Shown here one piece after another: positions 26,401-34,076 of a stretch of 64,000 bases of DNA. The stretch lies in assembly GCA_001281695.1 (NCBI GenBank), contig LJIE01000001.1, positions 3,061,521 to 3,125,520 on the forward strand, written 5' to 3'. This stretch comes from a bacterium 336/3. GTDB taxonomy: Bacteria > Bacteroidota > Bacteroidia > Cytophagales > Thermonemataceae. The position numbers and the translations under genes were made by a program. The first letter of the stretch is position 1; every line of letters starts with the position of its first letter. The notes under the pieces are model-generated. The model was not told the DNA's origin and made no database searches. It saw nothing but the letters and a program-made list of their open reading frames with translations.

Positions 26401-28422
26401 GCTCTGACTGTTATTTTTATGGCAGAAGCTCTGATGAAAATAAGAGGACATTTGATGAATTATTTGGAACTTTCTTGGAATCAGAAACCCAAAGAAGGTG
26501 GCAAAGAACTTGCTAAAGGCTTTGCTGTACTTGTTTCAGAATTTTTATTTGAATATCTGTTGGCTAAACTGGGCAATGTTTTGAAACGAGTAAAAGCAAC
26601 CATAAAAGCCTCTAAAGCCTATCGTAGAACAAGTGTAGCCATCAGACGTACTCAAAGAAAAGTAGGAAATGCCATTTTAAATATCCCTGGTGTAAAACAA
26701 TTAAGAAATGTGATTGTCAAAAATGGCAAATATGTAATTAATGGATTAAATAGTGGCATCACGAAAGGGGTGAAAAACCTCCAAGACCTCAGAGAACGTA
26801 TTTTAAAAGTATTTGGCTTTAAGCGTGTCTGGGCTGAAAAACATGGTAGCAAAATTGAAATTTGGGGTGAGTTTAATTCTCGAATACTGATAGCTACACT
26901 TGACCAGAAAACAGGTAAAACTACTTTTGATGATAGGGACTTAACTCCTGATGAGAAAAGATTATTTTATTCTCCCAAAAGAAGAGATGAATTGGGGCAA
27001 ATCGTTTATCAAGATAAAAACGGATTAAGTCTAACTGGTAAAAAAGATAATTTGCATGGTTTAGTGATTGGTGATTCCCTTGACTTTCTAAATAAATTTG
27101 ATGATTTAGATGATGTAGCTAAGTTGGCAAAATGGGAAGAAATGTTGGCTAAAAGTCAAAAAGGAGGAGCTGATTTAGAGGTTTTACGCAAAGAATTAGG
27201 AAAACTAAGCCCTCCAGAATGGGCAAAAAAGGGTTCTAAATATGAAAAAATATATAAACAAAGAAAACACATTAATTCTACATATAAAAAGTCTGGTGGA
27301 AAAATTGCTTCAGATGAAGATATACACCATCTGACAACCATTGAATCCATGAAACATCCCGTTCTTCAAAGAGCTGTAGATGATGGATTTATGATTAATC
27401 ATGCTGATGCCAATGGTATAAAATTAAGAAGTTATAGTAGCAAAAAGCGATATAATTCAAAAGGGCAATTAATAGCTTCTCCTAAAGGTACTCATGCAAG
27501 TCATCCTAATTATAATGACGCCCAAGAAAAGTTATTACAAAAATTTGCTGTCAGTAAGAGAAATAGATATACAAATCCCGAAGCTCGCTCATTTGTGGAA
27601 TCAATGAATGAAGAGTTAAGGCACATCATTCAAGAACAATGTATAGATGGAGGAAAAAAAATTGATGAAGTATTTAAAAATATAGATATTAATAAATTAT
27701 ACAGTGATATTATTGCAACACAAACTGTTAGAGCTAAAATACCAAGTAATGTAAGAGTTACTTACGATAAAATGCTTGCCAAAGGAATGCCCAAATCTAT
27801 GAGTAACATTCATAATAGATTGATAAATGGTGGAATAAATGTAGTAGAAGATGGTGGAGTATTAAAATATTTAGATAAAAATGGAGCCGAAATAGCAAAA
27901 CTTGAAAATGGAGTTTTCTCTGTTATTCCTGATAAAGGTAAGATTCCTACACCAGATCAATATTTGAGTAAATCTTACATTGCTAAACATATTGATAAAT
28001 TTAAAAAAGAAGGAGCAGGATTTATTGTGGTGAAAAGTTGGACAGAAAATGGGCGATATGGTGCTATGCCTGCTCGAAAATTTGTTGGACTACGCTCTGA
28101 GATGGATGCAGTAATTGCAAAATACAAAGCTAGTGGCAATGACTGGAAAGTTTTAAGAGATGAATTAAACTTAGGTCATACAACAGATTTATCTTTAGAA
28201 GAAATTTATTATATAAAAGTGGATGGTGCTGATCCTCGTTTCAATTTTGAAGTTCCTAATGGAAATGAAGCAGGAGCTATTATTGGCGAATGGGTTCCTG
28301 GAGGTTATACAAAAAATGGGGTAATGGAAGCTGCCCTTATTAACTCAGAAACTGTTATACATAATAAAGACATTAATCAATTTTTAAATAATTTTACATC
28401 ACAATGGGAGAAAATAAAATAG
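23470..28422 (+). CDS. large polymorphic toxin: eCIS-cargo-like core, AHH nuclease and second C-terminal module
   Basis: 1650 residues without signal peptide or T9SS tail. Residues 20-555 are Lys/Glu/Gln-rich coiled coil. Residues 555-720 are amphipathic helices (from SFWEKVGDAFSSFIEG to LLGDFSM), resembling the middle part of DUF4157-type eCIS-associated proteins, but no DUF4157 or HExxH is present. A hydrophobic hairpin follows at about 945-990, then basic helices. AHH-type nuclease signatures are HH at 1286-1287, NGI at about 1309-1311, and GTHASH with NYN at 1340-1349. A further 300-residue C-terminal module ends in GNEAGA (1598-1603), W1608 and PGG (1610-1612), a signature I associate with toxin tips. 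The following gene overlaps by 19 bases. The route of delivery is inferred. Confidence 0.82.
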   Translation: MADFDHNYNDWGYDDYTNQDLSLIDDKKLSKEERKKLLAAEKQAKMEAQSARRQKRLAELIAMEEAENKEKQKVENTEKEEEKTQKTEIKPVNEENQEKKGDNPTFESNDIENQQENKEDSLEENKTPEAKQNKPNSDKKQPKDEKKQIKSVKEAPIGNEETGSLESPQLDKSDSSAYLNSLGSSSPTDFMMGVSESGTTVKELQQKEQTDLQDNLPEIDQPTGLPTKDEKGKVEKGSKLAKDNAKALKAQPKTKENPKDKIKVESKIDPSKPTPTQKERAGVVERIKSFFSRIFGSGAISERIEEIKESIDTIPSKDESIKEDLGRKPEVRLVGEADPEQNEQQKDQAEKQTLENKQKADQEIQKDFGENNLYPEIKKEKLKPQIEIVALEKAPELSLQKVEKLPAQAIATFNENAKQQIDAKIQQGIAKEKEGKLEKESKSEQEKKATDTKIADETSKVEAEQKIAQKKSQQEVEQNRKTWKQENDKILDKAQKDLDTEKNKTEKDISSHSEQVNKEIGQEYEKGDKAIKQEKVNTEKQAEAKKAEAKNKKRSFWEKVGDAFSSFIEGIKNAINSLFDALKRFVKNTIERVKKIAVALIDKAKNFAIKMVKAYGEFAKGVVSIVLFAFPETAKKINGLIDKAVDKAEQAINYLADKLKVAVCKFLDALGAVLVALLSVYQALFLALLGDFSMIADFLMKIYNGVKGLIQGARHSVSESLGALSEEFLGADISNPLDIERSQEEENQYRASELGSKTNATKQETQQNGKLSDKNKLNNDDVEAPGTPFHLGQEFLPFFSKLQEGQDMILGGAGENAVTTQDLQGAMFGGNPLTQQGEDEMVTNLSSQLTQTENSTPEQVSEPAPSPDVASMTDEAKMDYYIGQMDAEAKPESMETKQPPEAPQKVNLDPSLKTSPLPVGTRLEYVGRQMMKGLQMWWNQNKMTVYAVIAGVLTVGAIIAFFTGGAGLIAVLEVIMQALTVIFMAEALMKIRGHLMNYLELSWNQKPKEGGKELAKGFAVLVSEFLFEYLLAKLGNVLKRVKATIKASKAYRRTSVAIRRTQRKVGNAILNIPGVKQLRNVIVKNGKYVINGLNSGITKGVKNLQDLRERILKVFGFKRVWAEKHGSKIEIWGEFNSRILIATLDQKTGKTTFDDRDLTPDEKRLFYSPKRRDELGQIVYQDKNGLSLTGKKDNLHGLVIGDSLDFLNKFDDLDDVAKLAKWEEMLAKSQKGGADLEVLRKELGKLSPPEWAKKGSKYEKIYKQRKHINSTYKKSGGKIASDEDIHHLTTIESMKHPVLQRAVDDGFMINHADANGIKLRSYSSKKRYNSKGQLIASPKGTHASHPNYNDAQEKLLQKFAVSKRNRYTNPEARSFVESMNEELRHIIQEQCIDGGKKIDEVFKNIDINKLYSDIIATQTVRAKIPSNVRVTYDKMLAKGMPKSMSNIHNRLINGGINVVEDGGVLKYLDKNGAEIAKLENGVFSVIPDKGKIPTPDQYLSKSYIAKHIDKFKKEGAGFIVVKSWTENGRYGAMPARKFVGLRSEMDAVIAKYKASGNDWKVLRDELNLGHTTDLSLEEIYYIKVDGADPRFNFEVPNGNEAGAIIGEWVPGGYTKNGVMEAALINSETVIHNKDINQFLNNFTSQWEKIK

Positions 28423-28898
28423 AGAATCTTTTTGCATTTGCATTAGAAACCAATGATTTAGAGAATTTTATTCTAGGTAATGATAAATATTTTGTACTTG
28501 ATAGAGAATATGGAGAGCATTGGGTATTAGGAAGTTATAATTCGTACATTGAACCCTACATTGCTCATCTTAATGGCTTATTGCCTGAAATTTTTTGGAA
28601 AACGATTTATTCTATCCTAGAAAATTCCACAGATAAAAATATATTTCTTGATTTCTTGGTGGGGTATTTTATCCCCTATTATAATTGCCCAGACAAAAGT
28701 TTACTTGTATCAAGAACAGAACACACACCAAAAAATAATATCCATCAAATTAAGAATTTTCTTCAAACTCAAAAAGATTCATTAATTGCAGATAAGCGTG
28801 GAAGTGGTGCAGATTGGAACTCTCCATCTGGACTTTTGGGAGGTGTTACAGCTAATTTACAACTCATAGAAAAAAGAGGAGGACCTAATTTTTTATAG
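28404..28898 (+). CDS. probable immunity protein (first, overlapping the toxin gene)
   Basis: 164 residues, acidic and aromatic, no signal peptide, presumably cytosolic. Its ATG lies inside the toxin's last codons (19-base overlap), the usual translational coupling of a toxin tip with its cognate antidote. The N-terminus IENLFAFALETNDLENF and the tail SPSGLLGGVTANLQLIEKRG match no family I know. Because it directly abuts the GNEAGA-bearing module, it is the natural candidate antidote for that module. The function is inferred from position alone. Confidence 0.65.
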   Translation: MGENKIENLFAFALETNDLENFILGNDKYFVLDREYGEHWVLGSYNSYIEPYIAHLNGLLPEIFWKTIYSILENSTDKNIFLDFLVGYFIPYYNCPDKSLLVSRTEHTPKNNIHQIKNFLQTQKDSLIADKRGSGADWNSPSGLLGGVTANLQLIEKRGGPNFL

Positions 28899-28918
28899 TA
28901 TTCTTTTGTTCATAAAAT

Positions 28919-30013
28919 ATGAAAATTTTAAATTATTATACAGCAGATGTAATAGCATCAGAAAGGTCTCAAAATGAATCATTTGATAATGATAAAATAT
29001 ACTCTATTTATAAAATAAATCATCAAGAGCCTATGTATCTTGAAAATATTTTATGGTTGAGAGAAGAATATCCAGCAGATGTAAAATTACCCCAAAAACA
29101 TATTGAGTTCTATGAATTTAAAACTTGGAAAAGTGTCAAGAAATTAGATGATTTTATGAGAACTATAGAAATCAATCCGTCACTTGGTTTCTTTGTCAGC
29201 CCTAAAGCAAAAGAAATATTAAAAGAATTTATCCTGCCTAATCATAGATATTACCCTGTCAATATTATTCATAAAGAAGAAACTTATTCTTATTATTTTC
29301 TGCTAATAGCCATTGATAACCAACCTATTCAATATTCAAAGAGCATTTTTATTGACTGGATGAATGATGATACACAACTACATGTTGATAGTTTACAAGA
29401 CTTATTAGAGCAAAAAGATGGTAATCCTTATTTTCCAGAGACACCATTTTCTTTAATACCTAGAGAATATATTAGAGAAAAGAAAATTGTTCTGTCTCAC
29501 CACTTTGATATCTATAAAGAAATTTTTGGTATAGACTTATTTTTCTCTGAAAAACTTAAACAAAGAATTGAACAAGAAGGACTTACTGGTTTAGAATTTA
29601 AAGAGCAGACTAAAATTGAGTTTTATTTAGAGGATACTGTTGAATCTGTAAAAATAGAAGAAAAGAATGAAATTGCTATTTCTACACTGCTACCAGAACC
29701 TTTAAAACTCCTCTCTCCTACAAGCCCTTATAAATTGCCTCCTGAAATTTCACAAATTGAGGTTAATGAGCAAATTAAAGATAAAGGACAAATTCTAACA
29801 GCTAATTTATTCTCTTATTACCTTGAAAATGAACAGCAAATGCCCTATAAAGTAGAAAATATTAAAATTCAACTTACATCCATCAATAAATCCAAAAAAC
29901 TCTACACTTTTGAAAATATAGAACCTTTTATGGTCATTTTCAATGAAAAAGCTCAACATTTTCCTAAAAATATGAAAATTATCATCAAACAAGAAAATGT
30001 CAAAATAGTATAA
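28919..30013 (+). CDS. Imm11 (DUF1629)-like immunity protein
   Basis: 364 residues, cytosolic. Two stretches fit the Imm11/DUF1629 pattern: SPKAKEILKEFILPNHRYYP (about 94-113), and a second 'FFSEKLKQRIEQEGLTGLEF' near residues 210-230, which is the typical ending of such proteins. A further 120-residue C-terminal part (from about 245) is not explained by that family. Imm11-type genes often sit next to AHH-type nuclease toxins in other bacteria, from memory. It lies 20 bases after the first immunity gene and ends at a bidirectional terminator. Confidence 0.7.
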   Translation: MKILNYYTADVIASERSQNESFDNDKIYSIYKINHQEPMYLENILWLREEYPADVKLPQKHIEFYEFKTWKSVKKLDDFMRTIEINPSLGFFVSPKAKEILKEFILPNHRYYPVNIIHKEETYSYYFLLIAIDNQPIQYSKSIFIDWMNDDTQLHVDSLQDLLEQKDGNPYFPETPFSLIPREYIREKKIVLSHHFDIYKEIFGIDLFFSEKLKQRIEQEGLTGLEFKEQTKIEFYLEDTVESVKIEEKNEIAISTLLPEPLKLLSPTSPYKLPPEISQIEVNEQIKDKGQILTANLFSYYLENEQQMPYKVENIKIQLTSINKSKKLYTFENIEPFMVIFNEKAQHFPKNMKIIIKQENVKIV

Positions 30014-30016
30014 AAT

Positions 30017-30049
30017 ACAAAAGAGAGAGGAAAAACCTCTCTCTTTTGT
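30017..30049. terminator. bidirectional terminator closing the toxin locus
   Basis: ACAAAAGAGAGAGG pairs with CCTCTCTCTTTTGT, with a loop of five A. It lies between the Imm11-like gene and the convergent DoxX-like gene, overlapping the latter's stop codon. Confidence 0.85.
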
Positions 30050-30426
30050 TATGCATTCTTCACACCCAAAAGCCTAAAACGTAGTTCTTCAAAACGAATG
30101 ACAGCTACAATCCATACAAATGCCTGAATAGCTGCTGGTGCTATAACAGACTGATTATGTTCTAAATGAGTGGCTATTGCTCCTCCCATATAAGCAGCAA
30201 GAAGCAATGTTCCTAAAATACCTGTACGAGGAATTAAGAATAAAATAATACTTATAAGCTCTACAATACCTACTATTCGGAAAGAATTTGCGTCCAAACC
30301 TATTCCTGCTGCCATTTTGAGTGCTTCTTCGCCTCCTGTCAGTTTGCTGATGGCACTGCCTACAAAGATAAAGCCTACTAAACCTGCTAATACCCAGTTG
30401 ATGATGTTTTTAGTTTTTGAATTCAT
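30049..30426 (-). CDS. DoxX-like membrane protein
   Basis: 125 residues, four membrane helices (about 8-27, 50-66, 72-90 and 95-113). The GFIFVGSAISKLTGGEEAL stretch and the following GLDANSFRIVGIVELI fit the DoxX-like family, whose members are linked with redox or stress adaptation but rarely have a proven activity. A 15-base site identical to one at the neighbouring MarR-type gene lies 43-57 bases upstream of the ATG, suggesting control by that regulator. Both genes read on the minus strand. Confidence 0.85.
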   Translation of the reverse strand: MNSKTKNIINWVLAGLVGFIFVGSAISKLTGGEEALKMAAGIGLDANSFRIVGIVELISIILFLIPRTGILGTLLLAAYMGGAIATHLEHNQSVIAPAAIQAFVWIVAVIRFEELRFRLLGVKNA

Positions 30427-30468
30427 ACGTTTTTAATTTAAAAGGTGTAACAAATATTAATTATTCAA

Positions 30469-30483
30469 TTGTTAAATACGCAA
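30469..30483. promoter_or_regulatory. candidate MarR operator upstream of the DoxX-like gene
   Basis: TTGTTAAATACGCAA occurs here and, identically, at 30949-30963. It is an imperfect palindrome with TTG and CAA ends. The site lies between the DoxX-like gene and the marR-like stop codon. Confidence 0.6.
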
Positions 30484-30501
30484 TTATATGATTAAATTTT
30501 T

Positions 30502-30948
30502 TTACTGAAGGTTCTCAGCTATTTTTTTCAAAACCTTGATACATATCTCTAAATCTGATGGATTGATTCCTTGGAGAGCATCTTCTGTTGATTTTTGAAC
30601 ACACTCCAATGTTTGAGATTCTAATGTTTTTCCAAACTCAGTCAAATGAATCTTAAATATTCTTCTATCATTTTCATCATCCTGTCTTTCTACAACACCT
30701 TCTCTTTCTAAAATATCAATAATTCGTGTTACATTGGCTCTATCTCTACAAGATAAAACGGCCAATTCTTGTTGCGATTTTCCATCTTGTTGCCAAAGAT
30801 ACATTAGCACCCGAAACTGGTCAGGAGTGATAGGTATATCATTTTCCTTGAGTATTTTAGACAAATGCTTCACCATTGCAACATGTGTATCCCCTACTAT
30901 TTTTCCTAAATGTTCTTGTGAGCAAAAATGATTGTCTTGCATACGCAT
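30502..30948 (-). CDS. MarR-family transcriptional regulator
   Basis: 148 residues. Winged-helix core at about 35-105: ITPDQFRVLMYLWQQDG, then SQQELAVLSCRDRANVTRII (recognition helix) and the wing VVERQDDENDRRIFKIHLTE. MarR dimers usually repress adjacent genes and release DNA on ligand binding. The operator-like site touches the ATG at 30948, so the true start may be the second Met, two codons inside, or the site may block translation start as well. It is likely autoregulated and also controls the DoxX-like gene downstream. Confidence 0.88.
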   Translation of the reverse strand: MRMQDNHFCSQEHLGKIVGDTHVAMVKHLSKILKENDIPITPDQFRVLMYLWQQDGKSQQELAVLSCRDRANVTRIIDILEREGVVERQDDENDRRIFKIHLTEFGKTLESQTLECVQKSTEDALQGINPSDLEICIKVLKKIAENLQ

Positions 30949-30963
30949 TTGTTAAATACGCAA
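30949..30963. promoter_or_regulatory. candidate MarR operator at the marR-like start
   Basis: Second, identical copy of TTGTTAAATACGCAA, immediately upstream of the start codon. A further ATACGCA lies inside the first codons at 30941-30947, giving direct ATACGCA repeats 16 bases apart. Confidence 0.6.
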
Positions 30964-31013
30964 CAAACTTAATAATAAAAAATCACCCATCAAAATATTT
31001 TTTATTTTATTTT

Positions 31014-33380
31014 TTATACCAATATTCCTATTAATGTAATATCATCTCTTTGAAGAGCCGCCCCCTGATGTTGATGCAACTGTTGAAGGAAATATTCTCT
31101 CTGATTCCCAAATGATTTTTGATGTGCTTCAAAAAATAATTCCTGTAATTTCTTTGAACCCAACCTTTTACGTTCCATATTGTTTTGGTCTATGTATCCA
31201 TCCGTTTGAAAATAAATAGTTGATGAATTTTCCAAAGTGGCATATTTATCTGAACATTTCACTTCTGTATGGCTTCCTCCTAAAAATACCCTATCCCCTT
31301 CTAACGCCTTTAATTCCTGATTATCAAAATAATAAACATTTGATTTTGCTCCTGCAAATGTAATCTTAGTAGTAGAATTTGCCTGCTTCTCAAAATAACC
31401 TATTCCTATGTCCATTCCATCACTATTTTTGGATGAATGTTGTTTGAGAATTTTATGAAGTCTTGCATGAAGTAACTCAAGAATTCGAGCAGGTGATTGA
31501 TAAATTTGCTGTTCATTGATGATTTCATTGAGTAATGTACAACCCAACATACTCATAAATGCTCCAGGAACTCCATGACCTGTACAATCTGCCACAGCAA
31601 AAACACTTTGTGTATCCGATATTTTAGAGAACCAATAAAAATCTCCTGATACCACATCTCTGGGCAAGTAAATGATAAATACATCTTCAAAAAAACTTCT
31701 TATATCTTCAGCTTCTGCTATCACTATTCCTTGTACATGAGAAGCATAATTGATACTTTTTCCTAAAGCATCAGAGGTAATTTTTAACTGATTGTAAGTT
31801 GTTTCTATTTCTTCTTTTTGACTTTCCAGATTTTTATTCAATTCTACCAATTGAGCCTGTTGATGAGCTAACAGTTTATTGGATTTTTGTTTCTGACGAT
31901 AACCTATTCCTACTACCACCATCAGAAGCAGGAAAGTAGTGGCTATTCCTAAGAAAGTATTCCTGATATTTTTCTGTTTTTCCAGTTCTGCCAAATAAGT
32001 CAATTGTCTTTTTTCCTGTTCCAATTTGTCATTTTCATTCTTTGTTCTCAAGTTTTCAGCTTCGAGTCTTGCTTTTTGGGCTTCAGCAAACAAACTATCT
32101 GCTTTGCGTTTATCTTTTTCGGAACGAGCTAAATTCAATAATTGTTCTGCTTCAGTTTCTTTTCTGACAATTTCAAGTTCTTGGGTTCTTTTATCTGCAT
32201 TTAATTTGTTTAGTTCATTGTCTTTGGCTAGTAAAATGAGTTCTTTTTCTTTTTTCTCTAAGGTTGCCTTACTTTCCAAATTCGCTATAGCTTTTTCTTT
32301 ATCAATATTAAATATACTATCATTGGTTCTTTTGGCATATTCATAATATTCTAGTGCTTTGTTATACTCTCCTTTTAGTTTGTAGGCTTCATAAAGTCTG
32401 TATGTTAATACATTTATTTCTGCTAAAGCTTTCACTTCTTCTGACATACGTAGAGCCTGTTGGGCATATTCTATGCTGGTTTCGTAGTCTTTTTGAGCCA
32501 AATAAACTTCTGCCATTCCCTGTAACGAATATATTGAACCCATTACATCATTTAATTCATCTTTAATTTGAATACTTTTTTGATAATATTCTAAAGCTTG
32601 TTCGTATTTGGTTAGTTTGGTATAAAGGTTTCCAATATTATTATAACTTGCTGATATTCCTTTTTTATCTTTTAGTTCTTCTTTGATTTTCAGGCTTTTT
32701 AGATAATATTCTAAAGCCTGCTCATATTTAGTTTCCTCAAAATAGATATTTCCAATATTATTATAACTCACAGCAATACCTTGCTTATCTTTTATCTCTT
32801 CTTTTATTTTCAAACTTTTTTGGTAGTATTCTAGAGCTAATGGATAATTATTTTGCTTTTTGTGAATATTACCAATATTATTTAAAATGATTGACGTACC
32901 TGACTTATCTGATGAATTTTCTTTGATTTTTAGTGTGATAAGATAATAGTTAAGAGCCTGTGGGAAATTTCCTTGAAAAGTATAGATATTCCCTAAACTG
33001 TTGGAATTAAGAGCTACATAATCATTATAATGCATTTGCTCACTTATTTTAAGGCTTTTATTGAGGTATTCTGTTGCTTTTGGATAATTTCCTTCTCCAT
33101 AATATTTTCTACCAATAATGTACATACTTTGGACTTTTCCTCTTTGGTAATTCAATTTTTCACTTTGTACAAACATTTTCTCGGCAACAGCAAAAGCAGT
33201 ATCAATTTTACTTTTTTCATAAAGCATTGCTATTTCTAATTGGATTTTTACCTTAGAAGTATCATGTGTTACTTTTTTGTAAGCATTTTTTAAGCTGTCT
33301 AAGATTTTTTTGTTTTGGGAAAACGAATGGGTATGTCCTATTAAAATAATAGTACAGATAAAAAAGCAAATTCTTTGCAT
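31014..33380 (-). CDS. TPR protein with SpoIIE-type serine phosphatase domain
   Basis: 788 residues. Signal-like N-terminus (MQRICFFICTIILIGHTHSF), then six or more tetratricopeptide units (about 85-340) with motif YNNIGNIYFE...ALEYYLKSLKIKEE. A Lys/Glu-rich coiled coil (about 355-460) precedes one membrane helix (about 472-492). The cytoplasmic PP2C/SpoIIE phosphatase has FIIYLPRDVVSGDFYWFS, the metal Asp in ADCTGHGVPGAFMSMLG, and a final QRDDITLIGILV. It is a Bacteroidota family that reads an envelope signal and dephosphorylates an unknown partner such as an anti-sigma antagonist; no such partner is adjacent. Confidence 0.92.
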   Translation of the reverse strand: MQRICFFICTIILIGHTHSFSQNKKILDSLKNAYKKVTHDTSKVKIQLEIAMLYEKSKIDTAFAVAEKMFVQSEKLNYQRGKVQSMYIIGRKYYGEGNYPKATEYLNKSLKISEQMHYNDYVALNSNSLGNIYTFQGNFPQALNYYLITLKIKENSSDKSGTSIILNNIGNIHKKQNNYPLALEYYQKSLKIKEEIKDKQGIAVSYNNIGNIYFEETKYEQALEYYLKSLKIKEELKDKKGISASYNNIGNLYTKLTKYEQALEYYQKSIQIKDELNDVMGSIYSLQGMAEVYLAQKDYETSIEYAQQALRMSEEVKALAEINVLTYRLYEAYKLKGEYNKALEYYEYAKRTNDSIFNIDKEKAIANLESKATLEKKEKELILLAKDNELNKLNADKRTQELEIVRKETEAEQLLNLARSEKDKRKADSLFAEAQKARLEAENLRTKNENDKLEQEKRQLTYLAELEKQKNIRNTFLGIATTFLLLMVVVGIGYRQKQKSNKLLAHQQAQLVELNKNLESQKEEIETTYNQLKITSDALGKSINYASHVQGIVIAEAEDIRSFFEDVFIIYLPRDVVSGDFYWFSKISDTQSVFAVADCTGHGVPGAFMSMLGCTLLNEIINEQQIYQSPARILELLHARLHKILKQHSSKNSDGMDIGIGYFEKQANSTTKITFAGAKSNVYYFDNQELKALEGDRVFLGGSHTEVKCSDKYATLENSSTIYFQTDGYIDQNNMERKRLGSKKLQELFFEAHQKSFGNQREYFLQQLHQHQGAALQRDDITLIGILV
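32570..32880 (-). repeat. tandem TPR DNA repeats of about 120 bp
   Basis: Successive 120-bp units within the phosphatase gene share long identical stretches (for example CCAATATTATTATAACT repeats), encoding 40-residue TPR units. The near identity suggests recent duplication or gene conversion. Confidence 0.7.
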
Positions 33381-33435
33381 AGTTCAATTAATTAACAAAA
33401 TATTACAATTTTGCCTGAATATATGAAAAGGTATT

Positions 33436-34050
33436 TTATTTGACAAGAATATTTTTTATTTTTGGAAGAGAATATATAATATTTTGACAAGCTTTGTAGA
33501 TATTTTCACTACTTAAATCCTGAAAAACAATAAAATCTATTGTTTGAGTATCTTTAAATACAATATTCAGATAAGTGCTTTTTAATATTTGCTTGATTTC
33601 ATAAATTGCTTTTTTTACCTCATCTGAAAGCAATATTTCAGAAGGTACATTAACTTTCAAAATAAAGTTTTGTTCATCAAATGCTTTGTTTTCAGGTATT
33701 TTCTCTACAGCCTTAATAGTTTTTCCTATCCAGTTATAAGGTAAATTCTCTTGTGTTTCAAAGGATATTCTTGTTGTAAAAATCACTGATTTAGCATTGA
33801 CAGGTCTATACCAATCACAAATGATGGAAAATAAACAATTTTGATAAACACCTTTCAAATAGGTTTTATCTGGAGCAATAGGGCTACTTTCAACAGTTTC
33901 TTCTAAATTAAATTCAGTTTTAAGGTTATCTAAAAAAGGGCTTTTTTCTTTTTGCGAAAATTTGTCAATGAGTTTCAGAGCTAATCCTACTACTACTATA
34001 ATAATTATAAATGCTCCTACTACTACCAATAATAACATTAATACTTCCAT
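33436..34050 (-). CDS. membrane-anchored protein of unknown function
   Basis: 204 residues from the ATG at 34050 (MEVLMLLLVVVGAF); the earlier ATG at 34092 would overlap the DUF2071 gene's stop and add unlikely residues. One Ile/Val-rich membrane helix (about 5-25) is followed by a soluble domain with FLDNLKTEFNLEETVESS, FTTRISFETQENLP and a C-terminal segment rich in Ile and Lys. I recognise no family. It follows the DUF2071 gene on the same strand with a gap of 26 bases. Confidence 0.7.
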   Translation of the reverse strand: MEVLMLLLVVVGAFIIIIVVVGLALKLIDKFSQKEKSPFLDNLKTEFNLEETVESSPIAPDKTYLKGVYQNCLFSIICDWYRPVNAKSVIFTTRISFETQENLPYNWIGKTIKAVEKIPENKAFDEQNFILKVNVPSEILLSDEVKKAIYEIKQILKSTYLNIVFKDTQTIDFIVFQDLSSENIYKACQNIIYSLPKIKNILVK

Positions 34051-34076
34051 AAAATTAAGATATGATAATTCTACAT

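Noticed and set aside
32026-32346. 106-codon plus-strand frame inside the SpoIIE gene
   Set aside because: Antisense of the coiled-coil region; Ser/Leu/Phe composition is what Glu/Lys codons give in reverse.
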